From a virus, in the IMG/VR virus record IMGVR_UViG_3300047317_000073, positions 1 through 45,211 of that record: a DNA stretch of 45,211 nt; one strand, 5' to 3'. Position 1 is the first letter of the stretch. Every line of letters starts with the position of its first letter. The translations under genes and the position numbers were made by a program. The notes below the pieces were generated by a model that was given only the letters and a program-made list of their open reading frames with translations, did not search any database and was not told the origin of the DNA. Shown piece by piece: positions 38,674 through 45,211 of this stretch.

Positions 38674-38909
38674 TGGGACAAGAGTACAACATCATGGTCA
38701 AGGGCAAGTTGAAGATGGATGACCCGACCAACGATGTCACAACGGAGGATGTCCAGCGTGTCTTGATGGAGGTGCTTGACACCACTGACGTCACCGTTGA
38801 GGTGGACAACCCCGAGTACGATGACAACGACGACGACAGCGATGAGCCAGAGCAGGTCGATGTCGTCGGCACATTCAACGTTGAGTCGGTTGAAGTAACG
38901 GAGGTGTAG
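38673..38909 (+). CDS. Small acidic protein, unknown function
   Basis: A 78-residue protein with a highly acidic C-terminal half (DNPEYDDNDDDSDEPEQVDV). Could mimic DNA or bind a basic partner. Shine-Dalgarno GGGAGAGG precedes the ATG. Function unknown. Confidence 0.5.
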   Translation: MGQEYNIMVKGKLKMDDPTNDVTTEDVQRVLMEVLDTTDVTVEVDNPEYDDNDDDSDEPEQVDVVGTFNVESVEVTEV

Positions 38910-38912
38910 CCC

Positions 38913-39173
38913 ATGCCGATGCGGGGTGGTGACGATCCGTACGCACTGTACAACGTCAAGCGTGGCGAGGCAATTGCCTTGTTGCGTACCATGAGGATTC
39001 TCTGGGCAGAGCACAGGCACGATGAGTTCCATGTGCTCTGGCAGAGCCTTGATGATGAGGCCAAGGAGATTGTCTTCACGGTTTGCTTCTCACTACTGCT
39101 CCAGGCGACTGAAATGCAGATACACGTCATTGAGATGATGACAGGTGAGGAGCATGGGGATGTCCAGGACTGA
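38913..39173 (+). CDS. Small helical protein, unknown function
   Basis: An 86-residue protein (MPMRGGDDPYALYNVKRGEA...) with two long helices (IALLRTMRILWAEHRHDEF, DEAKEIVFTVCFSLLLQATE). Overlaps the DnaE start by 14 nt, so translation is coupled to the polymerase. A small polymerase accessory is possible. Confidence 0.5.
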   Translation: MPMRGGDDPYALYNVKRGEAIALLRTMRILWAEHRHDEFHVLWQSLDDEAKEIVFTVCFSLLLQATEMQIHVIEMMTGEEHGDVQD

Positions 39174-42100
39174 CTTTGTGTCACTCCACACTCACACGAC
39201 ATACTCATATGGCGACGGACACGGGCAGCCCATGAACTTTGCGACACGGGCAGCGGAGTTGGGCCACCCCGCATTGGCGCTCACCGAACATGGCAATGTG
39301 AGTAGTCATGTGAAGCACGAGCAAGCCTGTAGCGCCAACAACATCCAGCCGATCTATGGGTGTGAGTTGTACACACGCGATGAGCCGAACATGCACAAAT
39401 TCCACCTCATTGCGTTGGCGATGAACCAGCAAGGCTACAAGGATTTGCTGTCACTTGTGTCAGCATCGTGGCGCAATTTCTACTACTTCCCCACGACAAC
39501 ATCCGGCATGATGAGCGAGTTTGGAGGTGATCTCATTGTCCTCAGTGGATGTCTTGGTAGTGCCATCGCGTGCCGAGCGTTGGGCGGCAAGGGCATTGAG
39601 AGTGCCGATGCTGGGGGATTATCTGCTGCCCTTGGTGTGGCCAAAGCGATGGAGCGCAGATTTGGTGACCGCTATTATCTTGAGGTCCAAGCATTCCCAG
39701 AATTGCCCAGGACCAAGCGGCTCAACCAACTTCTTGTCAAGGTGCATGAGGAGACTGGCATTCCGATGGTCGTCACGTTGGATGCTCACTATCCAACGCC
39801 AGATGACAAAGGGATGCACAGCCTTGTCCATGCCATCAGTCGTGGTGGCGCGGCAGGCAAGAAAACTGTTGACCAGCAAGAGGAATCCTGGAACTACCAG
39901 GTACCAATGACTTTGTTTGACAGACAAAGTGTTGGGCGCAGATTGGCGGCTGCGGGTGTCGATGACCGACGGCTCGTGAGCCAATGCTTGGACAACACGC
40001 TGGAGATTGCGCAGCGATGTGAAGTGACGTTGCCCAAGATGCATCAAATGGTGTACCCATTGCCACCTGGTGTGGTGAAGCCTGAGGACCTGTTGTGGGA
40101 ATGGTTGCGTGATGGGTGGCGCTACCGTGACATGAACCACAATTTGGCGCCAGGCATGACGGCTGCTGACTACACGGCCAGGTTGAATCGTGAGGTTGGC
40201 CTGGCCATCAAGCAAGGCTTTGTGGATTACTTCTTGGTGATGAGCGACGTTGTGCGATGGGCCAAGGGTCAGCAGATAGTTGTTGGCCCGGCACGTGGTT
40301 CGGCTGCTGCATCGTTGATGTGCTACTTGCTTCGCATCACTGAGATTGACCCATTGTTCTACAGTCAAATGTACTTTGAGAGGTTCATGGACCCGAACAG
40401 GACAGACATCCCTGACATCGACCTGGACTTTGATGATGAGCGGCGTGATGAGATCAGGCTGTATCTCTCGCGTAAGTACGGCAGTGATCATGTTGGTAAC
40501 ATTGGGACTTTCACCAAGTACAAGGGTCGCATCGCGCTTGATGATGTGGCCAGGGTGACCAAGGTTCCATTGGCTGAAGTGACGCGGCTCAAGGAGTTTG
40601 TCATTGAGCGGTCATCTGGTGACTCTCGTGTGAGCAACACGCTTGAGGACACCATCGAACAATTCCCAATGGCCAGGGCAATCTATGAGCGCAATCCATC
40701 GTTGTCACAGGCGTTGGACCTTGAAGGCATGTTGAAGAGCATGGGTGTTCACGCTGCGGGGTTGGTCATCAGCGACCAGCCGTTGACTGATGTTGCTGCG
40801 TTGTACACCCGTGAGATCAAGAGCAAGATACCAGGTGGTAAGCCTCGCAAATTGTCTGTGCTGTCTGTGGACAAATATGATGCTGCTTACCTGGGCATGA
40901 TGAAGGTGGACATCCTTGGTCTCACCACGTTGGGGCTCATCAGGATTTGTCTTGAAATGACAGGCATGACGCTTGATGAGTTGTATGGCCTGCCCATGGA
41001 TGATGAGCGAATCATCGATGCGTTTCGTCGGTGCGACGTCAAGGGCATTTTCCAGTTTGAGGGCCGGACCACCCGCAGTGTCGTTGCTGAATTGAAGCCA
41101 GACAACTTCCAGGAATTGGTCGATATCAATGCGTTGAGTCGGCCAGGCCCATACCACTCGGGCACAACGTTGGACTACATCAACTCCAAGTGGGGCAAAT
41201 GGAACAGATCTGATGTGCGCAACGCATGGACGTTCAACGAGGACATCGAACGCATATGCGGCTACACAAAGTTCCAGATCATCTACCAGGAGCAGATGCT
41301 GGCCATTTGTCGTGAGATTGGCAACTTTGGTTGGCAGCATGCTGGTGAGATGCGCAAGATGATCTCACTCAAATATGGCGAGGCAGCGATGAACAGCAAG
41401 CGTGCGTTGTTCATCGAGGGTGCGTTGGCCAATGGCCTTGATGAGCATTTGGCTGACTTGATCTTCAAGCGCATCGTGACTGCTGGTCAGTACGCATTCA
41501 ACTTGGCGCACAGCGTCTCATACTCGATGCTTGGGTATTGGGCGATGTACTTCAAGGTGTACCATCCAGCAGTGTTCTATGCGGCATCGTTGCGCAAGAC
41601 GGACAAGGCCAAGTGGGCAAACCTCATGCGGGACATGCTTGATCCCAAATTTGCGGGTTTGCGGGTGGGTGGTGATCGACTGACCGTGGGCGCAATTGAC
41701 ATCAACAAGTCGAGCATCACTTGGACGGTGGATCAGGAGCGTGGCATCATCCTTCCTGGCTTTGCTCAAATTCCAGGCATCGGTGTCAAGATGGGTGCCG
41801 AGATTGCTGTTGAGCGCAAGATGGCTAGGGACATGGGCCAGACATGGGACTGGACGGCCATTGGCACAATCAAGGGCATCGGCCCCAAGAAGTTGGAGGT
41901 GTTGCGCGAGTGGGCGACAAAGGATGACCCATTTGGCGTGACATCGTTGCACATCAGCCTTGAGGAAATCAGGATGATGTTGCGTGCTGGCCAATTGATC
42001 GACGGTGGCGGGGCCATGCTTCCCGCACCCAGCCACAAGAGTGAAGATTTGCCGTTTGACATGGGTGTGCAATTCTATGACGAGCATGGAAACGCCATGT

Positions 42101-42435
42101 GGGGCAATGAGGAACGGCTGCCTGTCACGTGGATTGGGCGAGTGAAAGAGCGCAACTTGCGAGACATGTTTGAGGAGTACAGGACACGTGAAGGCAGCGA
42201 CCTTGACCCCGCAAGCATTAGGCACCCAGAGAAGAAACTCAGCATGATCATGTATGCCTATGACGACACCGATGAGATCAACTTGCGTGTGTCACGGTAC
42301 AAGTTTGATCAATTCAAAGACACATTGATGAAGATCAGACTGGACCATGACGTCGTTGTTGTCGACGGCTACAAGACAAGATCGTTTGGCCGCAAGGTTG
42401 AGATCAACCGCATGTGGCTCATTGATCCAGATTGA
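39160..42435 (+). CDS. dnaE: DNA polymerase III alpha subunit (DnaE) with intact PHP domain
   Basis: A 1091-residue polymerase. I use the ATG at 39160, with GGTGAGGAG 7 nt upstream. The PHP domain is complete (HTH at 10-12, ALTEHG, GCELYT, DAHY), so a metal-dependent exonuclease site may be active, as in actinobacterial DnaE1. The palm has GPARGSAAASL and the catalytic PDIDLDF (418-424), then KVDILGLTTLGL with the third carboxylate, and an HhH region (GTIKGIGPKKLEVL). C-terminal OB-like and tail segments follow (VTWIGRVKERNLRD). It is the replicative polymerase of the phage. Confidence 0.92.
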   Translation: MSRTDFVSLHTHTTYSYGDGHGQPMNFATRAAELGHPALALTEHGNVSSHVKHEQACSANNIQPIYGCELYTRDEPNMHKFHLIALAMNQQGYKDLLSLVSASWRNFYYFPTTTSGMMSEFGGDLIVLSGCLGSAIACRALGGKGIESADAGGLSAALGVAKAMERRFGDRYYLEVQAFPELPRTKRLNQLLVKVHEETGIPMVVTLDAHYPTPDDKGMHSLVHAISRGGAAGKKTVDQQEESWNYQVPMTLFDRQSVGRRLAAAGVDDRRLVSQCLDNTLEIAQRCEVTLPKMHQMVYPLPPGVVKPEDLLWEWLRDGWRYRDMNHNLAPGMTAADYTARLNREVGLAIKQGFVDYFLVMSDVVRWAKGQQIVVGPARGSAAASLMCYLLRITEIDPLFYSQMYFERFMDPNRTDIPDIDLDFDDERRDEIRLYLSRKYGSDHVGNIGTFTKYKGRIALDDVARVTKVPLAEVTRLKEFVIERSSGDSRVSNTLEDTIEQFPMARAIYERNPSLSQALDLEGMLKSMGVHAAGLVISDQPLTDVAALYTREIKSKIPGGKPRKLSVLSVDKYDAAYLGMMKVDILGLTTLGLIRICLEMTGMTLDELYGLPMDDERIIDAFRRCDVKGIFQFEGRTTRSVVAELKPDNFQELVDINALSRPGPYHSGTTLDYINSKWGKWNRSDVRNAWTFNEDIERICGYTKFQIIYQEQMLAICREIGNFGWQHAGEMRKMISLKYGEAAMNSKRALFIEGALANGLDEHLADLIFKRIVTAGQYAFNLAHSVSYSMLGYWAMYFKVYHPAVFYAASLRKTDKAKWANLMRDMLDPKFAGLRVGGDRLTVGAIDINKSSITWTVDQERGIILPGFAQIPGIGVKMGAEIAVERKMARDMGQTWDWTAIGTIKGIGPKKLEVLREWATKDDPFGVTSLHISLEEIRMMLRAGQLIDGGGAMLPAPSHKSEDLPFDMGVQFYDEHGNAMWGNEERLPVTWIGRVKERNLRDMFEEYRTREGSDLDPASIRHPEKKLSMIMYAYDDTDEINLRVSRYKFDQFKDTLMKIRLDHDVVVVDGYKTRSFGRKVEINRMWLIDPD

Positions 42436-42445
42436 GGTGGCGGCC

Positions 42446-43483
42446 ATGTGGCGGCGCAACAAGAAACAGGCTGCTGTCTTTGAGCAGCCAATCCATGTTC
42501 ACACAATCCCAGTGGAGGCAAGCGTGTCAGACAGACAAGATGTTTCAATTTGGTCAAGGGCGTCTGACCAGGTTGACACCAACCCATTGTTGCGTGATGT
42601 CGCGTTCAACAAGCACTCACGCAACTTTGCTCCCGGCGGCGCAGACATCGTGTCGCCAACTGCCCAAGGCATAAACCAGGTTGGCATCGATGGCATTGGT
42701 GTCAAGTTGGTTCAAGGCCTGCCTGCTGAGCGCGATGTCGCACGTGTCATCTGGAAGGGTCAGCAAGCAACGAAAGGCGTTGATATCTCTGACGATTCAG
42801 CGATGGACGCGGCAATTGGCGACGACCCTGAGGGTTGGCAGGAAATGTTCAAGGGTGGCCTACAAACGGCCATGGAAGCATTCGTGCTCGTGTTTGAGGT
42901 GTCGGGGGCGTCACGTACATGTACGCACCAAATTGTGAGGTCACGGCGAGCAGGCTTTCACCAGCAGTCGCAACGTGCGGGGTCATATGTGACTGAGGAT
43001 GGCATTGGCACCAACGTGCGGGTACCTGAGAGCGTCAGACGAGCCATGGTGGCGGATGGTGACGTTGCTGACGCATGGCAGGAAGCGTTGTACTGGTCGC
43101 GTCGTGCGTACCGTTTGGCTTGTGAAGCCGATGTGTCGTACCAAGACGCCAGGTACATCTTGCCTGAGGGCACAACGAATTACATCATGTGTGAGTACAC
43201 GCTTCGTGAGTTTCTCAACGTGTACGCATATCGCGCATGTTCGATGTTCTCCTGGGAGATCACGCACGTTGTTCGTGAGATGGGCAAGTTGCTCGTGGCG
43301 GACAGTCCTTGGCTAGTTGGGACAGGTGGCGATCCCAAGATCAGTTGTGAACGGTCAAGTGGCCCGGCTGAATTGGGTGGCCACATGTGCACCTTCCAGG
43401 GTTGGGAAAGGGTCGAATCACAATGCGCGTTCCCTTGGGCCGTCGAGTCGAATCGGACGTTCAAGCCCCGGTCCAACATCTGA
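42446..43483 (+). CDS. thyX: Flavin-dependent thymidylate synthase, ThyX-like, with RSR in place of RHR
   Basis: A 345-residue protein; the ATG at 42446 has GAGGTGG upstream, while a GTG at 42524 with GGAGG is a possible shorter start. The ThyX signature RHRx7S appears as R165-S-R-R-A-G-F-H-Q-Q-S175, so the usual His is Ser. C-terminal motifs ARYILPEGTTNYIMCEYTLR, FLNVYAYRACSMF and WEITHVVREMG are typical. Makes dTMP from dUMP using FAD/NADPH and methylene-folate. Activity with the changed motif is not certain. Confidence 0.8.
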   Translation: MWRRNKKQAAVFEQPIHVHTIPVEASVSDRQDVSIWSRASDQVDTNPLLRDVAFNKHSRNFAPGGADIVSPTAQGINQVGIDGIGVKLVQGLPAERDVARVIWKGQQATKGVDISDDSAMDAAIGDDPEGWQEMFKGGLQTAMEAFVLVFEVSGASRTCTHQIVRSRRAGFHQQSQRAGSYVTEDGIGTNVRVPESVRRAMVADGDVADAWQEALYWSRRAYRLACEADVSYQDARYILPEGTTNYIMCEYTLREFLNVYAYRACSMFSWEITHVVREMGKLLVADSPWLVGTGGDPKISCERSSGPAELGGHMCTFQGWERVESQCAFPWAVESNRTFKPRSNI

Positions 43484-43611
43484 GAGTTTGTGACAGCGGG
43501 ACGCACAAATGGATGACAGTGGTGAGTGCTGGAACTGTTGCCCGGCAGTGTGTTTACTGTCACATCTGGGAGTACGCAGACCCAAGTGAGGAGCACACGT
43601 CGTGGACATAA
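43423..43611 (+). CDS. Small Cys-containing protein, unknown function
   Basis: A 62-residue protein overlapping the ThyX end by 61 nt, with GGGAAAGGG about 10 nt before the ATG. C-terminal part has CVYCHIWEYADP, a possible half-zinc site. The long overlap makes the start uncertain; a shorter version is possible. Confidence 0.45.
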   Translation: MRVPLGRRVESDVQAPVQHLRVCDSGTHKWMTVVSAGTVARQCVYCHIWEYADPSEEHTSWT

Positions 43612-43859
43612 AGACACCACAAGAATGTCGTGATGCTTGGGCCTTGTCAGCAGCGTGGGCGCGACAGGATCAAGAAGGCTATGCAGCGCTGTTGACGCCG
43701 TACATGGATGACAGGCAAAAGGCATTTGAACTCATCAGTGCTTTCTCGATGATGTTTGCTCAGACATACGCGATGTTTCTGGATGTTCCCATGGAAACAA
43801 TTCATGAGGGACTTGAAGTTGCCTTAGCACAATTGGTGCTACAGGAGGATGGTGGATAG
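43602..43859 (+). CDS. Small helical protein, unknown function
   Basis: An 85-residue protein with a GTG start. Helical (CRDAWALSAAWARQDQEGYA, FELISAFSMMFAQTYAMF). Its stop overlaps the GTG of the primase gene. Family not recognised. Confidence 0.5.
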   Translation: MDIKTPQECRDAWALSAAWARQDQEGYAALLTPYMDDRQKAFELISAFSMMFAQTYAMFLDVPMETIHEGLEVALAQLVLQEDGG

Positions 43860-45211
43860 TGCCTGCTCACACCGACTGGAGAAATGTCACAGTCAATGAA
43901 GCCTGGTATCAGGCGCGACAGGCTGAGTTGACACCGGTGACTGCTGATGGCTTGTGTAAGGCTCGTGGATTCCCCACCACAGAGCGCATGCTCAATGCCT
44001 TGTCGAGAGGTGTTGGCTGGCATGGTGGGGAGCAACGTTGGGTGATTCCATTGCCCAACATTCACGGCAACATCTACCAAGCCAAGTTGTGGCGTAACTA
44101 CACAGCTGAAGCCCAAAAGAAATACAGGTGGATGACTGCGGGTGGGCCACGAGCCGCTGAATTGTCGGTGAGTGGTGAACCTGTTGGGCGGCTGTTTGAT
44201 TTGCCATGGGTGATCGAACACGCCGACAGCGCAAAGGGTGGCGGCTGGTTGTGGTTCCTGGAAGGCGAATGGGACGTCATCATGGCCCGCATTGGCGGGC
44301 TCGCAGCCACGTGTAGCATTCTGGGTGCCGGTGCTAGCACTCCTTGGTTGCTAGACGAGTTTGGAGGTGAAGAGACAGCAAGGTCTTTGCTCATGCGCTT
44401 CAAAGGCATCGGCATCGTGTATGACACCGATAATGCTGGTGACGTTGGCGTGCTCAAGATGAGCAAGACACTTGAAACAATGTGCGACAAGTTGGCAATT
44501 GACGCGCACCACCCAGAGTGGCACGGAATCAGGGCTGTCGATTTGCGACAGTCGGAATGGTACAAAGGTGAACAAGGCTGGGACTTCAGTGACTTTGTCC
44601 ATGCTGCCATTGCTGCGAAGCAAGGTGGTCGTGCGCCGAAGTGGCTTGTGTCTTCTGTTGAAGGCACAGATGAATCAGGTCATGTCTTCATTGCAGCAAT
44701 GTTTGGCCTTGACCCTTTGGATTCATCTCAGCCATCGCTTGACACAGTGTTTGTTGATCGTGAAGGCATCAAGACCATCGACATCAAGGACATTCTTGAT
44801 GCTGGGTTCCGCTACGCTGTCTCATCGGGCACCCGCAACCAGGGCATCTTTCACGCTGGACAAAAGGCTTTGCGGGGTGGTTGGCGCTACGATGAATTGG
44901 TGGATGAACAGGCTGGTGAAAGGTACGTTGAAACAGTGAATGTGATGTTCCCTGACAGGGAGCCATTCACAGTTGCTGAGGCGTATGAGCAACTCAAGCG
45001 ATCTTTCCTGCTCTACAAAGGCCAGGTCAATTTGGCCGATGACATCGCCAACATGAAGCGCATTTACTACTACTTCCCATTTGTCATGGTCCACCCAAAT
45101 CGTGGTTGGTTGTGGTGGTCTGGCGAGCACTGGGAGGCAGGCGAGTTGCAGGTGTGGGATCATGTGCGTCGCATCCCTGAGAAGATTGATGAAGAGTCAT
45201 CGCGTATGTTT
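43859..45211 (+). CDS. TOPRIM primase/primase-helicase (3' end outside window)
   Basis: A GTG-started frame (AGGAGG upstream) open for 451 codons to the window edge. Early residues carry RGVGWHGGEQRWVIPLPN; the TOPRIM part is visible as WFLEGEWDVIMARIGGLAA with Glu135 and VYDTDNAGDVGVLK with the D189-x-D pair, the metal-binding acidic set of DnaG/twinkle TOPRIM domains. No N-terminal zinc finger is seen. Later residues (GTRNQGIFHAGQKALRGG) are unassigned. It would lay primers for the DnaE polymerase. Confidence 0.8.
   Translation, partial: MPAHTDWRNVTVNEAWYQARQAELTPVTADGLCKARGFPTTERMLNALSRGVGWHGGEQRWVIPLPNIHGNIYQAKLWRNYTAEAQKKYRWMTAGGPRAAELSVSGEPVGRLFDLPWVIEHADSAKGGGWLWFLEGEWDVIMARIGGLAATCSILGAGASTPWLLDEFGGEETARSLLMRFKGIGIVYDTDNAGDVGVLKMSKTLETMCDKLAIDAHHPEWHGIRAVDLRQSEWYKGEQGWDFSDFVHAAIAAKQGGRAPKWLVSSVEGTDESGHVFIAAMFGLDPLDSSQPSLDTVFVDREGIKTIDIKDILDAGFRYAVSSGTRNQGIFHAGQKALRGGWRYDELVDEQAGERYVETVNVMFPDREPFTVAEAYEQLKRSFLLYKGQVNLADDIANMKRIYYYFPFVMVHPNRGWLWWSGEHWEAGELQVWDHVRRIPEKIDEESSRMF

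Noticed and set aside
39619-40491. Reverse-strand frame of 290 codons inside dnaE
   Set aside because: Antisense to conserved DnaE motifs; no ribosome binding site or recognisable domain.
39160-42435. Intein in the polymerase gene
   Set aside because: Motif order is continuous and the length is normal for DnaE; no intein splice motifs were seen.

Overview
This window looks like part of a tailed double-stranded DNA phage (siphovirus-type) that infects an actinobacterium. The evidence is a collinear head and long-tail gene set of the kind seen in actinobacteriophages, a ThyX, an M15-type endolysin, and SSB/Sak4/DnaE replication genes. Every gene I accept reads on the + strand. Genes are tightly packed with ATGA/TAATG/GTGA overlaps, and GTG and TTG starts are used. 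GC content is moderate (mid-50s % by eye), and no tRNA, integrase or lysogeny repressor is visible, so a lytic lifestyle is likely but not proven. Host assignment is inference.

Layout. 1-2532: the end of a collagen-like/glycine-rich fibre gene and a lysis group (M15 endolysin, small membrane protein). 2525-21728: virion morphogenesis, with capsid maturation protease, major capsid protein, a capsid-associated protein, tail-tube-like protein, head-tail adaptor, PKD-like protein and connector. Two tandem paralogous glycosidase-like proteins follow, then neck protein, frameshifted tail assembly chaperones, tape measure, distal tail, baseplate hub and a set of collagen/C1q-like minor tail proteins. 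21729-22493: an approximately 765-nt gene-free regulatory hub with iteron-like CAAGATCG repeats, an approximately 30-bp-phased ACGGAGAGTAAC repeat, inverted repeats and a sigma70-like promoter. 22494-30437: a block of small, mostly unknown genes (several zinc-ribbon proteins, a superinfection-exclusion-type lipoprotein, a DUF6011-like protein and a SNF2 helicase). 30457-45211: recombination, nucleotide metabolism and replication genes: Cas4-like nuclease, Sak4-like ATPase, SSB-like protein, T4 endonuclease V-like protein, FAD protein, HAD phosphatase, MazG-like protein, DnaE polymerase with intact PHP domain, ThyX, and the start of a TOPRIM primase cut by the window edge.

The standout observation is an array of thirteen intergenic type II hammerhead ribozymes between 22.49 and 30.44 kb. 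Each has the order stem II 5' strand, GAAA, stem III hairpin, GUC cleavage site, stem I hairpin, CUGANGA, stem II 3' strand. The short open stem II covaries among copies (GAC/GUC, GGC/GCC, GGAC/GUCC, GGUC/GACC). Almost all begin 0-3 nt after the stop codon of one gene and end just before the GGAGG of the next. The first five also carry a covarying pseudoknot between loop I and the nucleotides immediately 3' of stem II. If active, they would cut the early polycistronic RNA into gene-sized pieces whose 3' ends carry the stem III hairpin and whose 5' ends carry the stem I hairpin. Single phage hammerheads are known. A dense array acting as punctuation of an operon, possibly gated by the terminating ribosome, is the candidate new system here.
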